Origin: Bolinopsis microptera
Taxonomy: Eukaryota; Ctenophora; Tentaculata; Lobata; Bolinopsidae
Reading direction: 5' to 3'
Length of the DNA: 64,000 bases
Assembly: GCF_026151205.1 (NCBI RefSeq)
Contig: NC_087077.1
Span: forward strand, 13,118,983 to 13,182,982
Shown: positions 48,196-60,359 of the stretch, piece by piece
Numbering within the stretch: position 1 is the first letter of the stretch
Layout of the letters: the number at the start of each line of letters is the position of its first letter
Made by a program: the position numbers and the translations under genes
Notes under the pieces: model-generated
Databases searched by the model: none
What the model was told of the DNA's origin: nothing
The model's input: the letters and a program-made list of their open reading frames with translations, nothing else

Positions 48196-50152
48196 AGGAC
48201 ACTTCTCGACCTTTACTACCTGAAAGGAGAAAAAGAAATGTGTAAATATCTCAGCGACTCCAAGGAAGTGTTTGAGATTGCCAGGTGAAGCTGAGGGAAT
48301 GTGTAGCATAAAATACCACTCAGATGACAGATGACAACCGAATAGAGTCAAGAGGGCAAACAGAGCTAGGCGATGCTTATCAAGCAGCCAAGTGCACTGC
48401 GGGAGGGGCAGGGTCCGGGACTGGGAGGAAAGCAAGTTGGCAGGGCAGACATGCTAAAAAAGCTGGACCATGATCAACAAGATCATCAGGTTAAAGCTCC
48501 TCATATATGGCAAAATCAAGGGAACTCACCAACGGAAAGGGTTTCAGAAATGGAAGGACTATTTTGGCTACTCTTCTCGGCTCACACCGACGGTAGAGAA
48601 GCGGAAGAGGATATGATTCCAGTCCACCCACTCTGAATATCGGACAGAACCGTTCACGTTGGATGAGTACAGGAAAGCAAAGTACAGTAAGGAAGAGAAA
48701 GCATGAGGTGACGACAACATAGCCCCAGAAGTCTTAAAACGATGCGACCTTGATCAAATTGTCTTAGACTTCTGTAACAATGCTCTATTGAAAGGTGAGA
48801 AAACCAGACCAATGGTCAACTGCCAACATCATACCAATTCCAAAGAAGGGCGACCTTAGCGAACCAATGAACTATCGGGGAATAAGCTTGTCATCCCTAG
48901 TTGCCAAGTCTCTAAACAAGATGGTTTCTAAACCGGTTGAAGCCAGAAATCGAGACAATTCTGCGTAGAAAACCAGAATGGATTCAGACCAGGAAGGTCA
49001 ACAACTCAACAGATATTGGTACTGAGGACGTCTTATAGAGGGTGTCAAGAGTCGGAAACTGCCAGCTGTTCTGACATTTATAGACTTTAAGAAGGCTTTC
49101 GACAGTGTACATCGTGGGAAAATGCTAAAGATTCTAGAAGCTTACGGCATTCCAGTCAAAATCGTGCAGCTTATACGGCTCATGTACGAGAAGACAATGG
49201 CCAAAGTCCTAACTCCAGACGGAGAACTGAATTGTTCGAGATACTTGCAGGTGTGTTACAGGGTGATACCTTAGCACCTTACCTCTTTGCAATAGTCATC
49301 GACTACTGTATGAGGCAAGCCATAGGCGATGATGCGGGAGCGACTGGACTCACCCTCGAACGTAGAAAAAGCAGAAGAGTGGGGCCCAAGATCATCACCG
49401 ATGTGGACTTTGCAGATGATATAGCACTTATATCTGAGGACATGGACAAGGCTAACGAGTTCCTGCTCAGAGTAGAATCGGCGGCAGCAAGCGTGGGACT
49501 ACACATAAACGAAGGCAAGACCAAGGTCATGACACTGAATATGGAGGATCGATCTAGCGACCTACAAAGTCGATCCGGGGAAGCATAGAAAATGTAGATG
49601 ATTTCATCTACTTAGGCTCCTGGATTGAGAGCACAGATAGGGAGATAAGGGTTAGAAAGGGAAAAGCGTGGGGGTGCCCTACATAGACTGAAGGATATCT
49701 GGAAATCCAAACTCTCAAAGAGCCTAAAGATTAGATTGTTCATAGCGGCTTGTGAATCAGTACTGCTCTACGGATCAGAAACCTGGACACTGACAAAGGC
49801 TCAAGAGAAAGTTTGGACGGGACATACACAAAGATGTTGCGTATGGTGCTGGGTATCTCATGGAAGGACAAGGTCAGCAATATAACTTTGTATGTAGCCT
49901 CCCAAGGCTGTCAAACAAGTTACGAAGCAGGAGATTAAAAATGCGGGACACTGCATCCGACATCCTGAGCTACTTGCCAGTGATTTAGTCTTATGGGAAC
50001 CTACGCACGGTAGAGCACAGCAAGGCCGACCAAGACAAAGCTACTTGTCTATGTTACTGAAGGAAGTTGGGACAAACTCTAAAGAGGAACTGCGAACCCT
50101 GATGCGGGACAGGGATATATGGAGGGGGTTTTCTGGCGTAGATCGGACTTAG
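48196..50152 (+). pseudogene. LINE reverse transcriptase, clean reference copy
   Basis: RT domain with nearly all motifs readable: GKAPxxxxKIKGN linker, IPIPKKGDL, FIDFKKAFDSVHRGKML, GVLQGDTLAPYLFAIVIDY at about 49,243, DVDFADDIALISEDMD with the FADD codons at 49,409-49,420, VGLHINEGKTKVM, FIYLGSWIEST, LLYGSETWTLTK and the GHCIRHPE C-terminal motif. The frame is open for 118 codons at 49,232-49,588. A handful of indels (for example near 49,223 and 49,583) break it. It aligns throughout with the array copies and was the main guide for reading them. Homology to the array starts exactly here (GACACTTCTCGAC). Confidence 0.88.
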
Positions 50153-50174
50153 CTCCGACATAGTAGTAGTAGTT

Positions 50175-51365
50175 GTATGCCGTGAGGTGTTATGATCACC
50201 AGTTTTACCATTGTCCCTTACATTCTCACTAGTCACACTAGACCCCAGGTCTTGAAGCGGAGTGTTACAAAGTTACTAGTTACTAGTTTCAGCCTCACGG
50301 GCCCTTTATTTCCATCATGGAAGTTTATTTTTAGTGTCAATTACATGTGCTGGAAAGCGTTCAAATCTGATAAGTGCTATAATAGTGCAGTACGAGATCC
50401 ATATTTAAGTATGATCCACACACAAGACATGGATTTGTTAATTCTCTGGAAGCTCTTGAGAACTAATATTAAATCGTCTCATGACGACCGCCTAATCATG
50501 GTAGAGAGACAAAGTAGGTACCTTTACTCAAGTTATTAGTCCAATTAGCCTAATTAATTCCGTATAAATAATATACATTAATAATGTATACACAGTATAA
50601 TACACACGTTACAATACACATGGGGGCTGCGTGCTATTCTCTCTCTCTCCCCTGGGTCCCACACTGGATTTCCACACGGAGTATGCGTGTAAAGGCTACA
50701 CACTCTCTGTAGTGTGCTAATAAGAGTATAGATTGGGTAGATTGGCAGGTGGTCAGGGTGTGTTATGTATAACACGTGTGTTCTGTGTTCACTGTTCTGT
50801 ACATCTTTATGTGTTTAGTGGAACTTTGCCAACAGAACTGTAGTCTTGCTCGCTTGCTTACGTTAGATATTGCACCCTTTTTCTGGACATGGAGAACTAG
50901 GACTTGAAACTTTGTTGCCGGCAAAAAGGCTGCCGGCAAGTAGAAAGTAACCAGGGCTGAAAGCCATCACCAGAACGTTTGAGCCAGCGGAAAGATTACT
51001 GAAAGTTATAATAATAAGGTCCTTAAATCGCCCATTTTGAGTAGCACCAAGCTCCTTTGTGTCCTAATAATGTTACAATTCAGTGAACAAGTTGTAATTA
51101 TCGACTACTACAAAAAGTACATGTTACGTCAAATTTATCTCTTCTTATTTTCCGGTCTCCTCTACAAAAGTACAAGAGTCTGAGGTCTTACACTTGTACG
51201 GTTACTGCGTTACACTAACTTTGGTCTTTTGTAAAGGTTTTAAGACGCCGCCTAAAATCTATCAGTCGTCAGGTGAGCAGGTGTATTGTTAAGTTACAGA
51301 TAAATGTGTGTCTAGAGAAACTCTACAGAGTCTGCGCTACTAAATAGCTTGCAGTAGTCTGCATT
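50175..51365. other. Intergenic DNA
   Basis: Ordinary AT-rich sequence. A 115-codon frame at 50,192-50,539 has no motif and no codon pattern that persuades me. A CT-rich patch lies at 50,636-50,652. Confidence 0.4.
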
Positions 51366-51748
51366 CTGCATCTCTCTTATCTCTTCTGCAGCTCTCTTAT
51401 CTCTTCTGCAGCTCTCTTATATCTTCTGCAGCTCTCTTATCTCTTCTACAACTCTCTCATCTCTTATCAAACTCTCTCATCTCTTCTGCAGCTCTCTTAT
51501 TTCTTCTGCAGCTCTCTTATCTGTTTTGCAGCTCTCTTATCTCTTATGCAGCTCTCTTATCTGTTCTGCAGCTCTCTTATCTCTTCTGCAGCTCTCTTAT
51601 CTGTTCTGCAGCTCTCTTATCTCTTCTGCAGCTCTCTTATCTGTTCTGCAGCTCTCTTATCTCTTCTGCAGCTCTCTTATTTCTTCTGCAGCTCTCTTAT
51701 CTCTTCTGCAGCTCTCTTATCTCTTCTGCAGCTCTCTTATCTGTTCTG
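51366..51748. repeat. 20-bp tandem repeat, about 19 copies
   Basis: The unit is CTCTTCTGCAGCTCTCTTAT with rare changes (CTGTTC, CTTATG). Overlapping Leu/Ser/Cys frames are artefacts of a repeat without stops in several frames. Confidence 0.97.
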
Positions 51749-53431
51749 AATAGTGAGGAATTTCCTTCCGACCACGTACTCTCTAGCTAGACCATAAGCT
51801 TCTCTTCCTCACTACTTTGGTGATAATTAAAGAAACGAGCCTCCATAAGTTGAAACGAAATGAAGTGAAATGATTAGTATATAATATATATACAGAGTTA
51901 TAACAGACTGTCGGACTAGAATTATAGTCACATAGACGATACATTTACCGTGATGTAACTTTCTATTGTGAGGATCCTCTCAATGACTGTGATGAGGTCG
52001 ACTAAGATGGGCTAGATTAAAATTACTTCTCACGCTCCTTTTCACATACATACACCGTACTCACACACTTGTAAAAACTCTACGGTTTCTGTACAGTAAT
52101 TTATTTATAAACTAATTCTTTTTCTGTGTACTGGTTTACCAATTACCAGGTGAAATGTGATAACATGTCGACTTGCTGATTTCTTCGTACCTGCAAAATA
52201 TAATGAAGAGCCTTATCTCGTTTGTTGACAGTGTAAACTTTTAAACTGTAGAACTGATAACAATATTTCTGCGACAAACCTTTAAATGTTGTTGTTTTCA
52301 GGCCAACCTTAACCATTTCTAAAAGTATAACTTTAATCTTTATATAATTTAAAGTTTCTTTTTAACATCTTCTTTTGGAAATATCACCCCAGAGCTTTCA
52401 AATTAATTCGCACCCGAAAACATGCAAACAAGGACAGATCCCTGTTTTCATATCCTCGTAATTTCACCCGCAAAAATAATGAATAGTTCACACTGGAACT
52501 AGTCAGAAAGTTATCATTATGAAACTACTCAACCCCACACGTGCACTGAGACCCCACAAGTGATCTCCACCACCAACACCGTCAATATACCCCACGTTTA
52601 GTGGAGTCTTACTGGGTTTAATAAGTGGCCGGTAATGTCAACAGTTACTGGGTTTAAAACAGTCTGCTTATCTTCTATCAATCATAATATCAGTTCTCTT
52701 TAACTGCTTCTCTCGGTTTAAGAATCATATCTCGTGTTATAGTAGCGAGTCTGTGTTATGTTACAGTGAGCTTCTGTTGGTAGACTCTGAACAGACTATT
52801 TCAAACTGCTTCCCTCACTGCCTCCCTTTATTACGGTTTACCAGCAGCAATACCAGCAGTAGTTTTAAACAGGATCTTTAGACTCAAAACAGGATGCTAG
52901 ACGCAGAACAGAGTATGTTAGACTTGTTCCGTGCTGATTCTCAAATGGGAAGCAGTATAGGTCATAAAATGTCCATTGAATAGTAATGATATGTCGTACT
53001 TGTAGAGTAACTTCATTTCACGAATAATGATGCTGATTCCTTTATTGCTTCCCTCCTACTCCCATAATGTTTCCTTCTAGGTTTAGTTCCCAGCAGAAGT
53101 TTAAACAGGGTCTTTTAGACCTTGTTTAGAGGGATTCTGAAAACGTACACATTCCTGTGATTATCTTCATTATCTTTAAAACATTCTTACTACTGCTTTG
53201 TAAAACTGAGCCCGTGTTAGAACTGAAATAGTCTAAAAGTGAAAATTTATAATTAAACAGTAATGATGTGTTCTAGATTTAGTCCAGTTCAAGAAAAAAT
53301 GATCATGATTGGGGGCTAATAACGTGCAGTAATAGTTGAGTTTACCTCTGAAAGCACTATATAACTAGTTATGTAACTAACAATATCACTAGAGTTACTA
53401 CGCGATATATCATTAGTCACTACAGTTAGTC
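51749..53431. other. Intergenic DNA
   Basis: AT-rich with no recognised gene or structured repeat. Confidence 0.4.
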
Positions 53432-53611
53432 ATATCTGTAAAACTGCATATTTAGAATTAGTAACCAGTTGCACGCTCTACCACTGATATCTGTAACACT
53501 GCATATTTAGAGTTAGTAACCAGTTGCACGCTTTACCACTGATATCTGTAACACTGCATATTTAGAGTTAGTAACCAGTTGCACGCTTTACCACTGATAT
53601 CTGTAACACTG
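53432..53611. repeat. 55-bp tandem repeat, about three copies
   Basis: Landmarks are GTAACCAGTTGCACGCT and GATATCTGTAACACTGCAT. Copies differ by one or two bases. Confidence 0.93.
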
Positions 53612-53922
53612 TTTAGTATTTGTATTATACTGTTCACAGTACAGACACTGCCTCACAATAACCACTGTCAGTTACACCTCTGCAAGCGTTCCTCCAGTGG
53701 TTTGTCATTACTCAAAACTAAGGCTCTGTCAGTTATACCTACTGTTTACAGTTCACTGATAACCATTAAAACAGTGTCATAACTCTTATAAATGCCTATC
53801 TATCATCACTTACACCTCTACAAGCATTGCTCTATAACATGCTGTATGCTCTAATAATGCAGCATCTATTTTGATTGCTGTTGATATGCTACATTCCTCC
53901 TCTTCATCGCCCTGGGAGGTGA

Positions 53923-54654
53923 TAGTTACGATAGTATTTAGTGGTCAGCATAACGTTACTATCATTACACCTACCTCTACTAATAGTTACGATAGTATTT
54001 AGTGGTCAGCATAACGTTACTATCATTACACCTACCTCTACTAATAGTTACGATAGTATTTAGTGGTCAGCATAACGTTACTATCATTACACTTACCTCT
54101 ACTAATAGTTACGATAGTATTTAGTGGTCAGCATAACGTTACTATCATTACACTTACCTCTACTAATAGTTACGATAGTATTTAGTGGTCAGCATAACGT
54201 TACTATCATTACACCTACCTCTACTAATAGTTACGATAGTATTTAGTGGTCAGCATAACGTTACTATCATTACACTTACCTCTACTAATAGTTACGATAG
54301 TATTTAGTGGTCAGCATAAAGTTACTATCATTACACTTACCTCTACTAATAGTTACGATAGTATTTAGTGGTCAGCATAAAGTTACTATCATTACACCTA
54401 CCTCTACTAATAGTTACGATAGTATTTAGTGGTCAGCATAACGTTACTATCATTACACTTACCTCTACTAATAGTTACGATAGTATTTAGTGGTCAGCAT
54501 AACGTTACTATCATTACACTTACCTCTACTAATAGTTACGATAGTATTTAGTGGTCAGCATAACGTTACTATCATTACACTTACCTCTACTAATAGTTAC
54601 GATAGTATTTAGTGGTCAGCATAACGTTACTATCATTACACCTACCTCTAATAA
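53923..54654. repeat. 61-bp tandem repeat, twelve copies
   Basis: The unit starts TAGTTACGATAGTATTTAG and includes GCATAACGTTACTATC. Copies are in exact 61-bp register and almost identical: a C/T variant (CACCTACC or CACTTACC) and an A/C variant (ATAAAG or ATAACG) recur among them, a sign of recent homogenisation. Confidence 0.97.
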
Positions 54655-55616
54655 TAGTACACTGTTAACTACACTCTGGTCACTACTACAATAGTCAGTT
54701 TAGTAATACCACAAGTCTGACACTGACGAAACTACCCTCACTGTCGCTGGACGCTGATTATTGTGGGGTACATTTCACGGAACAATGTCATGAATATGGA
54801 GCCCACATCCATGACATTACCCTGAGATATACATATAATACCTCATTGTGGAGGTTGTGACTTGTAGCGAGCTCTAACACATTACGTTCTGCAGTTTGCA
54901 CACCTCACTATATCCTGCAGTTTGCACACCTCACTGGATATTGGGGGTGCAGATCAGTGCAAGTTGACCGGGACCCCGCTCTACCCCTCCCAATGCTCAT
55001 ACATTATGTATTAGGAACTAGGGAATATGATCGGTATAGTATATAAGTATATTTCACGGACAAGTTTGTACACTAACATACATATTGGTAGTGATAGTGG
55101 TACATTGTGCCACAATCTCATATCCTGTTAAATTCCCCATTTACTATTTCCTTGTACAATAATATACAGAGTGCACAGTTGAGTTGAGTGCCTAATGTAC
55201 CGATCTGAACTCTAACCCAGTCAATCTGTGCAAGAGTGCATTTGATTCTACATCTATCCTGACAAATACTGTGAATAAAGGTACTGTGACCTTAAGACTA
55301 TTTGCTACTAGTTATTCCAGCTGGTCGGAGCAGTAGTCAACGCAGGGCTGCTGGGCATAGATGTGGTTACTGGTTCCTACCGCTGAAAATCAGATTAGAT
55401 GTATTTACTTTTAGAATTCCCGAATTACGACTTAGCTGCTGCTCAAGATAATAATTAAGTTATACACCAATAAAATTGCCGCTATATTCCACATAATTAG
55501 CGGGGTTATTGTACATGTAAACCCAGTGTGAAAGAAGAGCGTATGAAAGACAGTATAGCAGGCACGTGTATATGTAGTAAACAAGGCATTGTACTACTAT
55601 TGTGTTGTTCCAAATA
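54655..55616. other. Intergenic DNA with a small duplication
   Basis: A stretch containing CTGCAGTTTGCACACCTCAC is repeated at about 54,890 and 54,917. Nothing else seen. Confidence 0.4.
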
Positions 55617-55669
55617 TTATCTCCTCCTCTTCTTCTCTCCTCCTCTTCTAGCCTCCTTCTCCTCTCCTC

Positions 55670-56525
55670 TCTCTCTCTTTCTAGCCTACTTACTTTAGGT
55701 TACTTTAGCCTCCTTCTCCTCTCCTCTTTATCTCTTTCTAGCCTACTTACTTTAGGTTACTTTAGCCTCCTTCTCCTCTCCTCTTTATCTCTTTCTAGCC
55801 TACTTACTTTAGGTTACTTTATTCTCCTTCTCCTCTCCTCTTTATCTCTTTCTAGCCTACTTACTTTAGGTTACTTTAGCCTCCTTCTCCCCTCCTCTTT
55901 ATCTCTTTCTAGCCTACTTACTTTAGGTTACTTTAGCCTCCTTCTCCCCTCCTCTTTATCTCTTTCTAGCCTACTTACTTTAGGTTACTTTATTCTCCTT
56001 CTCCTCTCCTCTTTATCTCTTTCTAGCCTACTTACTTTAGGTTACTTTATTCTCCTTCTCCTCTCCTCTTTATCTCTTTCTAGCCTACTTACTTTAGGTT
56101 ACTTTAGCCTCCTTCTCCCCTCCTCTTTATCTCTTTCTAGCCTACTTACTTTAGGTTACTTTATTCTCCTTCTCCTCTCCTCTTTATCTCTTTCTAGCCT
56201 ACTTACTTTAGGTTACTTTAGCCTCCTTATCTCCCCTCCTCTTTATCTCTTTCTAGCCTACTTACTTTAGGTTACTTTATTCTCCTTCTCCTCTCCTCTT
56301 TATCTCTTTCTAGCCTACTTGCTTTAGGTTACTTTAGCCTCCTTATCTCCCCTCCTCTTTATCTCTTTCTAGCCTACTTACTTTAGGTTACTTTATTCTC
56401 CTTCTCCTCTCCTCTTTATCTCTTTCTAGCCTACTTACTTTAGGTTACTTTAGCCTCCTTATCTCCCCTCCTCTTTATCTCTTTCTAGCCTACTTACTTT
56501 AGGTTACTTTAGCCTCCTTCTCCTC
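55670..56525. repeat. 57-bp tandem repeat, about fifteen copies
   Basis: The unit contains CTAGCCTACTTACTTTAGG and a pyrimidine-rich half (CTCCTTCTCCTCTCCTC). Since 57 is a multiple of three, a stop-free frame of 222 codons appears (55,602-56,270). Later units with one extra base break that frame, which argues against coding. Confidence 0.96.
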
Positions 56526-57109
56526 TTCTCTTTGTTAACACTGTTTAGAGCTGGAGTTATAGTTATAATAACAGAGGAGACTACTAATAGCGGGTTACAC
56601 TAATAGCCTGATAATATGGGTATAGTTAGAGTTAGACACCCGATAATAAGTACACTAATTGTGGGGTCAGGATTTTAGCTCTAACAGGTTCTGAGCCGAT
56701 GTGATATTCACAGGCTGACAGGAAAACTCTTTGATAGGAAATACTGATGTGGTGATATTTGAGGTGTGTCATATAACTTGATATTAGTTTTAGAGTACTC
56801 GATACTTGTTTTAGAGCTAGTGGGATCCTGACAGTTTAACGATACAACACTGAGTCTATCCTATACCAGACACAGTCACGCGTCTATTTCTAACCAGCCA
56901 CGTGTTAATCAGATAACAGTCACGTGTTAATCAGATATCAGTCACTTGACACGCCCGATGTAGATCACATACCTCTTTTAGTACAATGTATAATATTATA
57001 GTATACTGACCTCCACAAAATGCTAATTACTTGGAGCTAGTCAATTAGTGTGTCATTAGTAAATCATTTACCGAGTACTGGGTAATTGCGCATTATTAAG
57101 CAGGATCTC

Positions 57110-57545
57110 TGCCTCTGATGAATGGCATTCAAGTATCTTCTTATCTGGACCACCAAGCAGTCCAAGCAGTGCTAAGTTTGAAGATCTAGTCTGGAAATTG
57201 GATTGAATATCCAAGTATTTTATTGGTATCTTGACTTAATGTGGTGTAATCTTACAGACTAAAAGAGCTGAAATTAATTGGGTTCGGGTTTGTGGAGAGG
57301 TACTCTTCTCCGTGACATTCCAGTATTTCCTTATCTTGCTTATTGAGACCACCAATCAGTGCTTAGTATAGAGCTTTAGTCTGGAGGTAATAACCATTAA
57401 GTTTAACAAAGTATTTTACTGGCGTCTTGGCTACAGTATATACCATGATATAATGTAATTTAACCCAAGAAAATATCAAGAGCTGTCTATGAAATTAATT
57501 GAGCTAGGGATTGTGTTGTGGAATCCACTCTACATCTTAGAATGC
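57110..57545. repeat. Diverged tandem duplication of about 210 bp
   Basis: Two arms, about 57,110-57,310 and 57,316-57,545, share CATTC, AGTAT, CTTATCT, GACCACCAA, AGTCTGGA, AAGTATTTTA, GGC/TATCTTG and AAATTAATTG in order. An old duplication. Confidence 0.6.
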
Positions 57546-57960
57546 ATTGGAATGAGTTAGATTAGCGATTTCGACTCCATTTTTGATTAAACACAGGTTT
57601 CTAAATCACTATTATATGACCTTTAATCGGGAGATTATGTTTTAACGGCAGCGTTAGTATCGAGTACCCGGGTTTAAATGCGCCAACATGTGATGTCCCG
57701 TATCAAATTAACAAATTAGTTGACAAACCTCACACTCATGACGTACATAAATTATGAAGTAATATTTTAAAATAACCCTGAAGTAATACTGTTATTAATC
57801 TTTGGTCATGTTAATTACATTCTTGTTATAACACTGTACAATCCACAGCTCGTAAACTTGTCCCTCACACCTGTTTATACTTTATACCGTATCATGTATG
57901 AGGAAGCAAACCTGCCCTATAATAACCAGGTCACAGTCCAATAACACTAATAATAGGTTG
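57546..57960. other. Intergenic DNA
   Basis: No recognised feature. Confidence 0.4.
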
Positions 57961-57961
57961 A

Positions 57962-58015
57962 ATAATGTGCGGTAATGTGCGGTAATGTGCGGTAATATGC
58001 GGTAATGTGCGGAGG
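57962..58015. repeat. 10-bp tandem repeat, about five copies
   Basis: Repeats of TAATGTGCGG, one with TAATATGCGG. Confidence 0.9.
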
Positions 58016-58440
58016 AAGTGTCACACTACCTGACCACAAGGATCACACGACCTTGTTATCAGGGAACTGACACTAGGGAGGCAGTGTACACTACACACTA
58101 CACGTACTGCTGATATCTGACTCTAATTATCGTTAATGTGACTACTGGTCGACACATCTACTCCTCCTTGACTCCCCTCTACACCTCCCCTGTGTACTGT
58201 GTACTGTGTACTGTGAGATAAAACTTAGAAGGGGAGAAAACTTTTGTTAAAATTTACCTCCTAAACATTCTTTAAATCATTCAACAAACCTTTAAGATTG
58301 ATTAAGACAGAAGATATGCTTTGTCCCAGTACATTGTACACTTTACACACTGTTTTGCAGGGTGCAAACACCTGGTACTTTAACAGTTTAAATTACTAGG
58401 TCGTCATGGTGTAGCTGTAGTCTAGACTTATTATATGGTG

Positions 58441-58613
58441 GTTACCATGGTGACTGAAGACAGGTTGATAGTTACCATAGTAACTGATCTATATAGGCAA
58501 TCACTATAGACGTCTCTGTAGATAGTTACCAGTACAGTAGCCATGGTTACAAGTCTAGTTGTCATGGTAACCAGTTTGGTTGTCGTGGTAACTAGAGTAG
58601 TCGTCATGGTAAC
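58441..58613. promoter_or_regulatory. Cluster of six X-box-like 14-bp palindromes, four spaced exactly 21 bp
   Basis: Sites at 58,441 (GTTACCATGGTGAC), 58,471 (GTTACCATAGTAAC), 58,537 (GTAGCCATGGTTAC), 58,558 (GTTGTCATGGTAAC), 58,579 (GTTGTCGTGGTAAC) and 58,600 (GTCGTCATGGTAAC). RFX proteins bind a palindromic X-box of the form GTNRCC-AT-RGYAAC; several sites fit or nearly fit. The last four start exactly 21 bp apart, about two helical turns. It could equally be a decaying 21-bp minisatellite. The nearest recognised exon is 1.75 kb downstream. Confidence 0.35.
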
Positions 58614-60359
58614 ATAGACACATTCCTACACACTTCAGCTAGTTCTCTAGAGGTAGTTCTGGTAACATTTCATGTACATATATTTTAGTGTGTAAGAAAG
58701 TTTAACAGTTCAAGAGTAAGTGTTCAATTATTCAATGTGGTCGAGTATTGAGACACAGTGGTACCTGACAACAACTCCTAGCTCATTATTTACTCACCAT
58801 CACATACTCGAACTGGCAGAACAATGTCCCCTCAATCTATTACCACCACAGATTGGTTAATGGCGATTGGAAATACATTAATACATTTTTAGTATGTACA
58901 TTATCCATAAATGTTTACTTAGTAGAAGCCTGTTTCTTCTATTAAGTACATGCTAAGTTTCTACATAACCACTTTGAGGATCAGCAGTAATACACAATAA
59001 ACAAGCACCAATAAAATCTGCTTTTGGTCCGAATGGTTACGTTAGAAATTATAAAAAGTAAGTGCTTTCAAACTCTACACTCTACAGCATCCTCTGTTAT
59101 TAGTACGTGCAACATCTCCCCCACTTTACAATTGGTGTGTCATGTTGGCAGACGAGGTGTTTATGCCAAACCCTGTGAGAAGCACGGCTGGGATAATGGC
59201 TTAATCAGTTAACACCTGTCGGGTGATTAACTCATTAAGTAATTAGCAGAGTAATTAAGTAACTAGCAGAGTACACACCAAGTCTCCGGGATCTCATGAG
59301 ATGTCTGGGAGTTCCCTGTGATGGTAAGAAAATGTTCAGATCTACCATTACATTGTACTTACTTGCGTAGATACAAGGAAACGCCAGCTTGGATAGTATC
59401 AAAATAGTTTTATTTAAGACGATAATTGAAGAATTGAGGATAAATCGATGACGGAGAAGTTTAACATCCTGCTTTACTTAGTTACTTGGTAGGCTATATT
59501 TTCTATTTAGGTTTTTAGTAGGCATGGTCGGGAGTTCGTTACTGAACAAAAATACACGCTTATCTCATCTACAACAAAGGACACTTAACTGCAGCAGTTA
59601 GATTATAATTAATCATTAACTATCTTCAATCTTCATGATACTCACAAGAAAAAGTTATAAATAACAAATCATATATTTTTGAATTTACAGAGTGGTTTCA
59701 TGGATCGCGTTATATCTTTAAGTCTTTGTATTGTACAATTTACTTGAGATGTAGCTGAGTTGGTTAGTAAACAATAGTAACTCACCTGTTTTGTCTTACT
59801 ATGCAGAGTAATTTAACATTTGTAATTAAAGTTAGCTTAACAATACAACTAATGATTACGGCAAACTGAAAGTTTCTCGTGATGATTATGACCATCGTTG
59901 CCAACCTTCAATAGTAACTCTTTACTTATCTTAGCTGCTCTGCCAGATCACAGAACTCTGCCAGTCTGCCACCATGTCTGAATCCTCATGAGAGGTGATG
60001 ACTGAAATTAGTCACCATGTACCCTAGATACTCTAGATGTGTGTCCACATATTTACCGTCCATCCAACCAAAAAGACCCGCGAACCAGTCATTAGAAACA
60101 ACTTGATGGAAGGCGCGGCTTGATGGTTAGATATAAAAGTTGAAGGAGCACATTACTCATTAATGTGCAACTACCACATGTTTGCGCGCGCAGGAAATAT
60201 CGCTTGCGATTTCATCATCGTAGACAAGATTAATTGCAGTCTAATTTTTGCATTTACCATCATAACAAAATGACTATCATAACAAAATTACAACAGATTA
60301 AACAGACATAGAACCAATCTGGTTTAAACCCAATAATCTTAAATCGATGTATCTTTCAG
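58614..60359. other. Intergenic DNA upstream of an exon pair
   Basis: AT-rich. It should contain the promoter and any 5' exon of the gene that starts at or before 60,360. A short frame at 59,024-59,212 has no motif. Confidence 0.35.

Larger units (their letters stand above)
47480..50174 (+). mobile_element. LINE retrotransposon, solo copy with endonuclease, RT and (TAG)n tail
   Basis: The same element as the left array but more complete, and with far fewer indels. In order: a GC-rich leader, an APE-type endonuclease region, a short linker, RT, the stop at 50,150-50,152, and a 3' tail of TAG repeats to 50,174, typical of microsatellite-tailed LINEs. No 36-bp minisatellite lies on either side. 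The 5' limit is uncertain (between about 47,350 and 47,560), and I could not see a target-site duplication. Several one-base frameshifts remain, so this copy is probably not active as sequenced. Confidence 0.88.

Noticed and set aside
50192-50539. 115-codon open frame after the solo LINE
   Set aside because: No motif, no splice support, low-complexity start. Length is compatible with chance.
51526-51753. Leu/Ser/Cys-rich frames over the 20-bp repeat
   Set aside because: Several overlapping frames are equally open in the same simple repeat.
55602-56270. 222-codon open frame rich in Leu and Ser
   Set aside because: It is the translation of a 57-bp tandem repeat. Units further right carry one extra base and destroy the frame, so it is not maintained as coding.
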